From NCBI GenBank assembly GCA_047495785.1, contig JBLDXI010000024.1:4526001-4590000 (forward strand): a stretch of DNA of 64,000 bases, written 5' to 3'. The translations under genes and the position numbers were made by a program. The notes under the pieces are model-generated. The model was not told where the DNA came from. It ran no database searches and worked only from the letters and a program-made list of their open reading frames with translations. The first letter of the stretch is position 1; each line of letters starts with the position of its first letter. This stretch comes from Lepidodermella squamata. Its lineage: Eukaryota > Gastrotricha. Shown here one piece after another: positions 48,026 to 59,700 of the stretch.

Positions 48026-48028
48026 TGC

Positions 48029-48790
48029 GCGTTATTCAGCCGGAAGACTACTCTATACAGATCGGAAACAAGCGATCCTCCTATAGTAAATAAATTCACA
48101 CCAAAACGTGAAAAAGTGGGCACGCGATCTTCATTTTTATTCACTCATCGCGCGCCCTATCCGCCCATTTCAAATTTTTAATTATTTTCTAAAATTCCCA
48201 GAGAAAATGTTTCATTTCCCACAAATTTCAAACAAATTTTTCGGAATACTAGAAGCGCTCCTCTGTCGAATGAGTCCCGCCTCATGAGACGGTTTTTATT
48301 CTAACGTTTTTAAAATGTTCTTGAAGTTGGTCACTTTTACGAAAAATCGCCATTATAAGAGTCTTTCAGGACGGTAAAAATGTTTATTTTACGGCGAAAA
48401 ATTCCGAGAAAAATACTATGATCTTATTTGATTTTTGCTCTATCCAACGATATAAAGTTTGAGCTAATCAGAATTTTTTTGAAATTCGCGAAAATGTCAT
48501 GTCGGTTGATGATACTCCGAGCGAGCTAAAAATAGCTACAAAAAACTTAATAGCTATTTTTAGAAAAGTATTATCATGCAAAAACACAATATTACGTTCA
48601 TGACAATTTCGCGAAATTCAAAAAATTCTGATTAGCTCAAGAAAATTTTAAAAAGTTAGAAAAAAACCGTCTCATGAGACGGGACTCATTCGATAAAGGA
48701 GCGCTTCTAGTATTCCGGAAAATTTGTTTGAAATTTGTGAAGGAGGATCGCTTGTCTCCGATTTGTCTATGCAGCCGGACTAATAACGGC
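48029..48790. mobile_element. Long foldback element (about 760 bp)
   Basis: The outer arms run CGTTATT(C/A)... AAGCGATCCTCC (48029-48080) and its reverse complement (48738-48790). A second arm pair, CAAATTT... GAAGCGCTCCT, TCGAATGAGTCCCG and CTCATGAGACGG (48222-48293), is mirrored at 48661-48732. Inner arms GAGCTAATCAGAATTTTTTTGAAATTCGCG-like (48453-48490) are mirrored at 48604-48640. The left half carries extra sequence, so the halves have diverged by insertion or deletion. Palindromic DNA transposon or two nested elements. Confidence 0.65.
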
Positions 48791-48961
48791 CAGGTTGGGG
48801 AGGGTGACTGAATTTTTCGCATTGCCCCCACCTATCTCTCTAAACCGGAAAAGGTTCAGATATTCAATCGCGTGGAAGTAATACAAATAGGTAGACCAAT
48901 TTCAATACGGAGGTCAGTTAAAATAAAAAATAAAATAAAAAAAATAGTGAATAAAAATGTA

Positions 48962-49033
48962 GGGCCCGTTCGGGAATTGAACCCGAGACCTCTCGCACCC
49001 GAAGCGAGAATCATACCCCTAGACCAACGGGCC
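48962..49033 (-). tRNA. tRNA-Pro (anticodon CGG)
   Basis: A 72-nt minus-strand cloverleaf. The 7-bp acceptor stem is GGCCCGT/ACGGGCC. The D arm holds GGTCTAGGGGTATGATT, the anticodon stem CTCGC/GCGAG encloses loop TTCGGGT (anticodon CGG), and the T arm is TCGGG-TTCAATT-CCCGA. Discriminator C. No intron, no encoded CCA. Confidence 0.95.
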
Positions 49034-49039
49034 GTGCTG

Positions 49040-49550
49040 TTAAAGGAGGGCCGTACATCATTTCTGATTGCATTGCCAAAAAGTATGGCCCATGCCAATA
49101 AAACCTGATGCCTGCTAATTTTGGGTTACTCTCAATGACGATGAAAATGTCTATTAGCATTTTAACCTCAATTGCGTTGGCTATCAAGTCAACATTTGTT
49201 CCATGCCCGTAAAAGTGCGCGCTCATTACGGTTGATAAGACAGCCGTTTAACATATTTTCGACTTAGTCACAAATTTCATTTTTGTTCAATTTTGCGATG
49301 AGATATCCGATCTCAAAATTTGCCTCATTTTTAGCTGGCAATGAGAGGTATTTCTTTCAATAGTGAAGGAGGCGCCATCGCATGGGAAAGGCCGAGTTCC
49401 TTTATTTTTGAATTTTAGAAAATGCGTTTAAAAATTTCACTCGTATTCAATAACACTGAGTATTTTAGTCGTAATTTTTTTATAATTTTTTATTCAATGA
49501 TTTTTCTTACCTTGAATAACGTACATGTGACGAACTCTATTCGTAATAAA
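49040..49550. other. Spacer between two tRNA genes, no gene recognised
   Basis: A+T-rich non-coding sequence. Nothing supportable on either strand. Confidence 0.4.
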
Positions 49551-49557
49551 TACACAA

Positions 49558-49639
49558 GTCGCTATGCCCGAGTGGTTAAGGGGTCTGACTAGAAATCAGA
49601 TGCGGTCTCCGCGCGTAGGTTCAAATCCTACTGGCGACG
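49558..49639 (+). tRNA. tRNA-Ser (anticodon AGA)
   Basis: An 82-nt plus-strand cloverleaf with the long variable arm typical of serine tRNAs (GCGGTCTCCGCGC region). The acceptor stem is GTCGCTA/TGGCGAC with one G-U pair. Anticodon stem CTGA/TCAG with loop containing AGA. Box B is GGTTCAAATCC. A T-rich run (Pol III terminator) follows immediately. Confidence 0.95.
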
Positions 49640-49935
49640 AAACTTTTTACTCTTTCTTTATTTTTTTCTATTTTATTTTTATTTTTTTATTTTTTTACTT
49701 AGTAGATTCTATCTAATAGAATAGTTTTAATTGGATGCGACGAGCGGCTTGTGGCGGCTGGGCATATACGGCGTGCCCAGCATGTAGTGCGTGCCCGGCT
49801 TACTAACGCGGTGTGCGCGCGCCCTGTTGCGTAACTTTTGAGACTCACAAAAGCGGACTAACACGCGACACGAACTCAAGACCATCAAGTGATATCGTAA
49901 TTGCGAATATGCAAATATACACACTGAGCGGCTTA

Positions 49936-50115
49936 CCTTTTCATGCAAAAAGGGGTGATGATATTGCCGTTGAATGAGTACTCTGGTTTCCGCGCAAAAC
50001 GTACAAATCTTTCGCCTTTTACTAAAGATTTCCGTGCGTGGGAACATTCAATGAGCCTTCGGGCGATTTCTTGGGCTTCTCCGATGAAGAGAAGCGAAAT
50101 GACACAAACAAACAT
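49936..50115 (-). CDS. Candidate first exon of a small secreted peptide
   Basis: A minus-strand ATG opens MFVCVISLLFIGEAQE, which resembles a signal peptide, then a basic, Arg/Lys-rich sequence. The exon would end at a strong donor (AAAAG before GTAAGCC). A following exon (49.74-49.86 kb) is possible but I cannot keep both reading frame and canonical sites. No family recognised. Confidence 0.25.
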
Positions 50116-50229
50116 CCGTAAATTGCATTCGAATCACTCAAACACTCTCTAGAATGCGTGACCTGCTTTTTCACTTGTCAAGATCTGTAGTAAGAGTGAG
50201 GCAGAACCAACGCAGCTGACAAATGAAAA

Positions 50230-51190
50230 CTGGCAACTATTTTAATTCAATTTATCTCAAATGGCGATGTCTGCCCTTTTCTTTAAATATTGTTACCATT
50301 GTAGTTTCGATCATAGGGTATACACAGGCAAGCTATATTCGCCCAGCCTTAATTTTCTATATTAAAAATAAAGCAGAAAATAATGCAAGAAACTTTCAAG
50401 CTAGGCACCGGGCTACATTTATTATTTTATTGAAAACTACACAAAACTTGATGTTAAAATATTTTCAAAATGTTTTTGTTTTTTTCTAAGGGATGACCAG
50501 ACTTTTTTTTATGAAATTTCCGCAGTATCGCAATTCAATTAATTTGCCAATAATTATTCCTGTAATTTTTCTATTTTTTTTCACGAATTTTTTCACGAAT
50601 TTTAAATAAAATTAAATAAAATTTTGATGAAAACCTGCGATTTTCAAAAATCGGTTTTTTTAATTCTTTTTATCGAGAAGTGATGCAAATGCCATAATGT
50701 GATCGAATATCGGCCGCGCCTATTAATCTGAGAAATTGCGATTATACAGCATTCTAGCGTTTTCAGCTACTTTTTTGGAAACTTTTACCTTTTACCTGTT
50801 GGAGCAGCTCTGACGCAACTATCGGCGAAGCATAGAAAGATATCGTATCCATGGCTATCAATATTCAATATCAATAGCATCAATTTTACTCATGAATCGG
50901 CCCTCGTTTTTACTCGAAAACAGTCCAAATTAAATTTATAGTGAAAAATCAGGGTGAAATCGTAAAATTTCAAAGAATTTCAAGAAATTTCAAGATAATC
51001 AATTTAAGAAGAATCAAGTTGTTTCGAGTATGTATTATGAATTTCTGAACAGGGTTTTGATCGAAAAAAGATTAGACCTGCGGTTTTCCAGAAGTTGCAC
51101 ACATATTTTCGATTTGGCAACTTTTTGTGGGAGATTAAGTCACATTTTTTTATATTGAACCCACTGAGGATACCATCTTTTTTCCGCGAT
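50230..51190. other. A+T-rich non-coding sequence
   Basis: Long T and A runs and no supportable coding sequence. The last part before 51200 may belong to the element that carries the transposase fragment. Confidence 0.4.
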
Positions 51191-51199
51191 TAAAAAAAA

Positions 51200-51631
51200 A
51201 TGGAAAAATTTCCGGAGAAAACTCGGAAACTCCCAATTAAAGCGTCCGTAAAAATGACCACGTCGATCATATGGGCGACCGTCTGCCTCCACAACTACCT
51301 CATGTCGAGCAAAAGTGAAATTAACGAAGAATTCCTAACGTATTGTTGCCCGTCGTTCGCTGATCGAGTAGCCAGAGACATCGAAATCAACGGCTCTTGG
51401 CGCGAAGTGATTGCTGGAGACGATCCCGAAAACCCTGGCCTCGTACCGCTTCAGCACGTCGGGAATCGAGGCTCGCGTGATGCCGTCGCGAATCGAGAAA
51501 CATTAAAAAAGTTTTTCATTTCGGAACATGGCGAGGTCTACTGGCAATACAAATCTATCAGCATTGGGTTGACAAATCGGCTCACCGTTTCAGACGAATA
51601 TCGCCAATTGGCGAACGATTCAATGAATTGA
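51200..51631 (+). pseudogene. PIF/Harbinger-type (HARBI1-like, DDE_Tnp_4) transposase C-terminal fragment
   Basis: The 143-residue frame contains TVCLHNYLM, a charged spacer, RETLKKFF and GEVYWQYKS. The pattern 'A-x-x-x-LHN-(F/Y)-L ... R-x-x-L-x-x-(Y/F)-F ... G-x-V-x-WQ' is the C-terminal signature of PIF/Harbinger transposases. The upstream catalytic DDE core is absent from this frame and from the 1 kb before it, so the copy is truncated. It may also be the last exon of an intron-containing transposase-derived gene. Confidence 0.6.
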
Positions 51632-51639
51632 TCAAAACA

Positions 51640-52870
51640 ATTGGATAATTTGAAACTTTAATTTTGGGAAATTAATTTCACGAATAGAACATTTGCTCAA
51701 AACTTAATTTATGTGAGCCATCTATGATAAAAATGTGTTTAACTGCGCTTAAATAAATAGTTTTTGGTACCACAACGTAGCTCTCCAGCTCATTAATAAG
51801 ATTTTAATGCCATATCAAACTAATCGCGCATCATTAACAAGATAAGAAGGGGTTAAATAGCATCAACGCGCACATTACTCATTTTCTTAGGTATTCATTT
51901 ATGAATGTTTTTTTTACGCGCTGCTTAAGCAATAGGTATTGCTGAAACCGCCATTGCTCAATGCCCAATGCCTATTGCTCATTGCTCATTGCCTATTGCT
52001 CAAGGTAGTCATTTGTGCGACAGCCTTAACTGTTTCGTTTAGAAATTTTCGGCATTTCGTGGTTGGACCAAACACCAAATGTCTCTGATGGACTTTAGAG
52101 TTCAGCAAAAAATAATGTTGGGTCCAGAATGCGATAAACAGTTTGAAATACAAGTCGTAAGATAGTCAATGCAAAAAGGTTGTAGCGAGAACGCATACCT
52201 ATTGCCATTTTCGACGATGAAAATTTCGATTTTTTGAAATTTCTCTGTCAACCGGTTTTTACAGCTCGCATCGCGATAGGTGTGGACGAGGTGTGTTGCC
52301 GTTTTTTCTATTATAGGTTGTCATGGCGCAATCATCTATTATACATCGGCATCGGAAAGCCTGGACACTTCTGATCGGCCGTTACCCTTCCAGCATAAAT
52401 CATAAATCAAGCATTCGCAATGACGTCAAACACGACATTGGCATGATCGGTCGATGGTCAATGTTAACAAATGAAGTTTATAAGCAGCGAGTTTTTTTAT
52501 GCATTTTGCAGCAAATTCATCGCGTATTACAGATTTATGAGCCCCGGATCTTAAACTACGTCATAGTGTCAAGACTGACGTAAGGCTTTGCGTCTATTGA
52601 TTCGAAAAAAATCACGAGGAAAAAACAGACATATCATATCATAGCCGTATGAATTATGCAAAAGATAGAACCCCCTAGCGAAATTATTACTAAACAAAGA
52701 AATCCATTGTTTTCGCTTCCTATTGTTTTTTCAGGCATGTTGACAATACATGTTTGTTTATTCAATGTGATGAATAAAATTGGGCGTGAAACTGGACGTT
52801 ACATACGTATCAGGCCGGAAGTACGGAACGCGCGTTTTTGCATGTATGACTGATTCAAAATTCAAATAAC
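51640..52870. other. Upstream region of gene 3; degenerate tandem repeat
   Basis: Mostly non-coding. At 51928-52002 there is a degenerate tandem repeat of TATTGCTCA / TTGCTCAATGCC units. An 86-codon frame at 52323-52583 has no recognisable domain. I see no clear TATA box near the gene 3 start. Confidence 0.45.
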
Positions 52871-52878
52871 TCTAAATC

Positions 52879-53722
52879 ATGGGAATCGAGATTCTGGGTT
52901 TTTCCCTAATCTTTCTGTTCACCTCAAGAGCTGTCGAAGGCCGTTAGTGTTTTGGAGGCGGGTAACATGCCTTCGATTTCTTTTCTTTTACAGAAACGTG
53001 TACCCCAACTTGCCAGAATGGCGGGAGTTGCGTGGCTCTGAATACCTGCAGCTGCGTGGATGATTGGACTGGACCTACTTGCACAACACGTTAGGCTTCA
53101 TTCATGCTTTGATGAGTTGAAATTCAGATGCTATTCAATATAGTTACACCTTGCCAGAATGCTGAACTACTTTCAAAGCTTGCCTCTTGGGGAGGTTCCA
53201 TATCAGGATCAACAGGGGTTCCCGCGAATGGTAACGGGAATCTACCAACTGGCAACTTTTGGCAGCCAACCGGTACAGAATCGAACATTTACATCGAATT
53301 CAATTTTGGCCGCGAGGTTTCGGTCAAAACTATCGGCATCGCAGCAGGCTCACCATTTATCGGCTATATCACGGCGTATACTCTATCCTTCCTAGCTAAA
53401 GCCGGACTTGGCGAGTTGATGGTTCCTGTGCTTACAAATATGTCAGATCCTAACAGCGCCCCTGTGATTTACAGCACTTCCCCAAACGCATCAAACAACA
53501 CGTATTTCTATCCAACTACTCTCTGTCCTGTTGTTCGTACGCAAAAGCTAAGAATTCATGTTAAAATCGGATCGGGAGCTCTGACCAACATTCGTTCTCG
53601 GTTTTTGATCTACGGCTGCCCAACTTATGCTGGATGCACAGTTTGCTCAGCAGGCAGTCAATGCCTTTGCCCCATAGGTTACATCAGCAATGACACAACT
53701 CTGAATCCATGGCCTCATTGCG
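52879..53722 (+). other. Gene 3 block: signal peptide, single EGF, discoidin-like domain
   Basis: Exon 1 gives the signal peptide, exon 2 one EGF ([12 protein letters not shown] type), and exon 3 a discoidin-like domain starting ASWGGSISGS and ending IYGCPTYAGC plus the NPWPHCG linker. Gene 1 has seven EGFs here and gene 2 about ten, so the N-terminal EGF number is the most variable part of the family. Confidence 0.75.
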
Positions 53723-56700
53723 GTAATTTATTGTTTCGCAATATCACTGTTCCTATCGCATCCATTTTTCAGACCAACTGACTTTGCCTGTTTTGGACTG
53801 CGAGGATATCGCGATGCGCCAGCCTAGTGCTCAAAGTGGTGTCTATACAATTTATCCGATCGGATCTCCGCCAATTCAGGTGTACTGCGATATGACATCG
53901 CTCGGTGGGGGCTGGACAGTTTTCCAACGCCGTGCATCACCAACAGTGGATTTCAATCGAAACTGGGTCGATTATCAGTCATTTTTCGGATCATTCAGTG
54001 ACAGCTTTTGGCTTGGCCTAGAGAGCATCTCTGCTATTACTAACACGCCTTATAATACCTATAAACTGACTATCAAAGCATCAGATTTGGACTTCAATTA
54101 CAACGGCCTTCACACATGGAGGGGCTTCAGAATTAGTCCTGCTGCTAGCAATTACGCTCTCACTTATACATCGGTTGGGATCGGCAATATGGGAAACAAT
54201 TTAGCGAACGCTCAGAACAGACCATTCAGCACTAAAGATCAGGACAATGACAACGTAGGCGGGTATAATTGTGCTCTTACCAACATGGGAGGCTGGTGGT
54301 ATGGCACTACATGCAGTGTCCCAACCTTGAATGGGTATATAATTCGAGAAATAAGTATAATGAAATTAACTCTGGGCATTCCAGGATTTACAACTCAACC
54401 GTGGCTTATCAAGGCGTTATGTGGAGTCCATGGGTTACATCGGGTTTCTCTCTGAGAAAGGCGCAGATGATGGTGAGAAGGCAACAAAATGACTTATTCG
54501 GAACCCCAGGTAAGTTCTAATAGAACCACTATCAAGGTTAAAGTTTCCCTTTCAAGCTGTTGCATTAACCTATACCAACCCGGCTGATTGTTCCGACATT
54601 GCGGTTAACATGCCTAATGCACCGAGTGGAGTCTACACAATCTACCCACCTGGCGGTAACCCTGTCCAAACATATTGTGAAATGGTGGCTTTTGGCGGGA
54701 ATTGGACTGTTATCCAACGAAATATCTATGGATCTCCTCAAAGCTTCAACCAAAACTACACAACTTACGAAACAGGCTTCGGAAATCCTAATGAGGCTTT
54801 CTATCTCGGAAATACTGCAATAAACCTACTAACTTCAGCTGGGCCTCTATACCAAATGGCTGTTGTACTTGAATTTGGTAGTGGCACTTTCGGAACTGCG
54901 AGGTACATGACTTTTTCGATAGACGGAGCCGCGTCCAATTACAAGTTAAATGTTACTGGTTACAATTGGCTGGATGATGTTGAAACCGCAGGCGATTCGT
55001 TACTCTCGCACTCTGGGCAAAGTTTCCAAGTTTATTCTAATAGATCGGGAGGCTGGTGGTTCAAAGACTGGGTTTCTGGGTCGTGCCTCGATTCAAATCT
55101 GAATGGAGTAGCCCTGAATGACACATTCGAGCAAGGAATAGTTTGGTCTTCCTGGAAAAGCCGGGTGAATTCGATCAAAAACAGTGTCATGATGATTCGG
55201 CCACTGGCTCTGAAACCTTACGATTGCTTGGATATATTCACGAACGACAACAGTAGTCAGGATGGTTTGTATTGGATATACCCCATTGGAATGAAGGCCC
55301 TTCGAGTCTACTGCTATTTCGGGGCACTTCCTTACATATCGAACACAACAGATTATCGTGGCATAACGGTATGAATAAAGTATTGACAATTTTGCCAGAT
55401 TCATAGGAATACATTTTTCACAGCTATTTCAAAAGCGAACGGCTGGAAATGTGAATTTTTCAAGAAATTGGCAAGATTATAAATGGGGATTTGCTGCACA
55501 GCCGTTCACAGCTTCCGGTGATTATTGGCTTGGTACTTATTAATACTCTCATCAATCATAAACACATCGTAGTTTGATAGGTAACGAGAACCTTTATCAG
55601 CTGACTCGGAGGCAGTGCAATGAACTTTTCATCATGACAACTGATCCCCGAAGTGGCGAGACTATTGCGCACTGGAAGGATTTTCAAATTGCATCCGAAG
55701 ATAACGGATATAGATTGTACGCCGATCCAGGAACATTTGATACTGCTTCAAATACAGGTAAATACTGAGTATTCATCGATCTTCAGGTTGAATATAGCCT
55801 TGAGGATTCTGCAGTCAATTCATTGGACATTCACAGCTACCAGTCCTTTTCCACGTTCGACAATGGTTCTGCTTCCAACTGCTTTGGTCCCGGCTCAACC
55901 AAAATGGAAGGTGGCTGGTGGGTTCAGGCTTCGTGCGCTTACAAAGCTAACCTAAACAACGTATGGGCCTCAAATATATCGCCGAAAGCTGTGGGCTATC
56001 TCAACTGGTCTATGACGTCGACCATGATGGGTATTCGTCGTAGATGTAAGCTTCGGCCACGCTTTTTCCAACTAAAGTGAATACAATACTCCCAGGGAAC
56101 TCTCCGTGTAAGATTTCGACAGGATCCGCTACGATCGGGGTGCAGGCGGCGATTGCTCCGGCAGACGTTGTGGCTTACACTCGAGATGTTGCCAATCGTT
56201 GGATATCTGGCGATAACATGCGAATTCGATTAGCTAACTACGGCAATTGGTATTCAAACGAAGATCCAGTGGCCAGGCGTGAGCATAACAGTGCAGCTGT
56301 ACAGTATACTTTTATATGACCTTTTCAAACAGCATGGAATCCACCATCAGATTGCGCCTATTATCAAAACCAACAGCCGTCAAATCTCAAATTCGTATCT
56401 GGAATATATGCAAACTATTCCGCGGGAGATTTCTCCGGGGTGGTTTTTTGCGACCAAGAAACATGGGGTATGGATCTTAATATTTACTGCGCAAAATTGA
56501 TCCAATGATCTTCTTACAGGTGGTGGTTGGGTTGTAATCCAGCGCCGCGTTGATAATACTGTTTCGTTCAATCGAACGATGGACGAATACATCAATGGTT
56601 TCGGCTCCTTGACAGGGAACTACTGGATGGGCCTTGAAGCCATGCGGAAGATAACGGCTTCAGCTTTACATGAAGTTCTTTTCGAGATGACTGGCCCTGA

Positions 56701-59700
56701 AGGTTATGCGTATGTTTCAGCCACAAACTTTTATCAGTGGTATCCAGGATATGGCTACGTTATGGGTGGATATCAATCGTGCTCAACTGGGGGCAGCCTA
56801 GTCATTGGTACAAATAGCAGGCCATTTCAAGTTGACCCGTGTGGTACGGGTGGTTGGTGGTTTCAACAGGCGTGCAATGCTTCTGCTGTCTACTCGAACC
56901 TTAATGCCGCATATAACGGGGTAGGAACTGGTGGAATCTACTCATCGACGTACAGCGCGTCTCTAATGAATCTGCAATGGACCGAGATCAAAATTCGAAG
57001 GGCGGCGCCAGTCCATGGGCGCTATGTTCGCGCGAAATCTTTCAGATGTGCCTTAGGTACGAGTACAATTTCGACCGTAGCGTCCGCAAATGATTGCCTC
57101 AACTTGTGTACGGCTTCAACGACTTGCGTTGTTGCTGTTCTAAATGGTCTAAGTTGCGATCAACGCACCTCCTTTTGTAACCCGGGCACGGGATCGGCAG
57201 ACCCCCTGTTCGACACTTACTTTAGAATGGAGAAATGCACCCACTTCAGCTCATGTGGCCCGCCCCTAGCCATGGGTTGGACGAATCTTGAAATTGTTGG
57301 AATGCCGACTGTCATGTCAGTCAATTACACCTGCTTACCGGGCTACACAAATGCTCTGGCTACTGGAGATTGGACTATTTTAACCTGTAATACCACAACG
57401 AGAAAATGGATCGGAGATTGGCTGCAATGCCGAACGTTGTGCGGGATTTACCCGGATTACAGCGATACAAACGCAACTAGGCTTCCGACTGTCGGTTTGA
57501 ATGCAGGGGTGTACAGCATTTACTACCAATGCTCGGCAGGTTTTTCGCTTATTTCGGGTAATTTGACGCAGACCTGCGCGCCGCCTTATGGAGCTTGGCA
57601 AGGAGTTGTTCCAGTTTGCCAAAATGCAAGTTGCCCACAGCCACCAACATTTGCCGGCACTACCAACAATTTCACGACCCCTGTTTCAATTCCGCTGAAC
57701 GAACGAATCATCGGAGATGCTGTCTGGCGTTACGACTGCGCGGCTGGTTACGAATTCAACGATACTAAATTGCCAAGTGCCACCCTGAGGTGCAACATCA
57801 CGACTAGGGACTGGTCTGGGACAGTTGGAACCTGCATCCCAGGCTGTTCATCGGTTGCCAACTGTTCTGGACATGGATCGTGTGTAAATGCCAGCACGTG
57901 CTCATGTGTAGCAGGCTGGACAGGTCCTAATTGCTCCATTCGTAAGTTTTCATGAACGGAAGACGACGCTACGATTTAACTTGTTTTTTCGAGTTGATTG
58001 TCCCTCCTGAGAAAATTGAACTCCTAATTATATTTTCAGCGTATGTAACAACAACCCCTCCTACTGTGGTAACAACGACCACGACTTCATGTCCATCATC
58101 TACAACTGCAGTTCAGTCCATCACTACTGTGCAATTGACTACAACTGCACTTCAGTCCATCACTACGGTGCAATCGACTACAACAGGACAATCGTCTTCT
58201 TCGATTGCTCCAACTATTGTCCAATCTACAGCTAAGCCGTCAACTACTACCCAGCTGGTTACAACGGTGAAGCCTAGTGAATCCATTGCTGAACTGGCAG
58301 TGGTTTCTAAGCTCCCCGACCAAGCTCTCGTCAGCAATGTATCAGCTATAAATTCTCAGGTGTTACAAGGCGCGAGTGCGATAACGGAGAGTTCAAGCCC
58401 GATAAACGTTGTGGCTGATTCTGTAAGTGACTAAATTTAATCGATCCCCTAGTTCCAATCGTTTATTGATCTTTAGCAAACCTTTCTTTCACTGTCGTCT
58501 GAGCTGATAACCAGATATGAAAAAATGGCTGCGAACCTATCAGTTGATACTATTCTTACAGTCTCTCAGGGTGAGTGTTAATTTTAGATGGGTTCAACAA
58601 CTGAACGATTCTATTTTAGCTTATACTGAATCTGTGAGCTCAGTCTTAACGACGGTTGTGGAGAATAATCTCATTCCTGAGCCTGAGTCTCCAGTAATCA
58701 TCCTACCGATAACGGCAGTGAGGTGCAAGGCCGATTCTTTCGATACCGAAGAGCACGTTACGACGCCTCCTAAAGTTGAATTGTCTGCGTCTCAAACTGA
58801 GAAACTGCTTAGTGACTTCAGAAATATGTTAGAAGGCATGGCATCTATGGTGAAAGGAGCCTTATCTGCTGGGAAAGACTACAGCTTCAACGGGACCTTC
58901 TTCTCAGTCATTATCAGCAACACATTGGCTGGGGATCTGCCTGGAATGAAGTTGTACACGAATCTTGCATCTGCCGAGATTCCCTTCGTCAGCAGTTTGT
59001 CGATTCTGCTAGACAATCCACCTAAAGGCCTCACAGAGACGAGCAAAATCTCGGTAGTTCTGACGGCCTATATTTCAAACGTCTTCGATCTGACGAAGCC
59101 ATTCAACATGCCCACGATTTCAATGAAAGTCTACTTCGGCTCAACAAGCCTTGTTTTGAACAAAAAGTACCCAGTCACGCTCACTGGCTATCCACTGGTG
59201 AGCAAAGCTCGGCAGCTTTCGACTGAGAAGGTCGAGTCGCAATGTGACGTGAGTAAAGTGAAATGCGACGTCTCTAGTAACGCGGACAAGTTGGGTTCTT
59301 TGGCTACGTTTCCTGTTTCAACAGACGCGGGGGATTTTATTCTAATATTTCCGGCTATTCAATTGGACTATTCTGTTTTTATTTCTCTCAATGCGACTCC
59401 GTCAGCTGGATCCTATACTTGGTCTATCAATGTGACCGGAAATAACGTAGCTGCAAGCGTCCACTCAACTCATGGCGCTTTAAAAATGAATTTTAATCCG
59501 AAAATTGAGCTAAGAGTTGTGATTCCAAATGCGGCGTTGAATTCTTTCATCAAGCTGAGGTCCTCGGATGGCGCAGTCGTTCAAAATAACTCATTCACTG
59601 TACGTGCTTTTGCCAAGAAAAACTTGACCCGATATTCGCCCTTGGACGATCTACCATCATCTGTTTGTGAAATGCAGAAGTGCTATGGTTACCATTTGCG

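Noticed and set aside
51928-52002. TTGCTCAATGCC/TATTGCTCA repeats as a possible CRISPR array
   Set aside because: The units are contiguous and degenerate with no spacers, in a eukaryotic genome; an ordinary tandem repeat.
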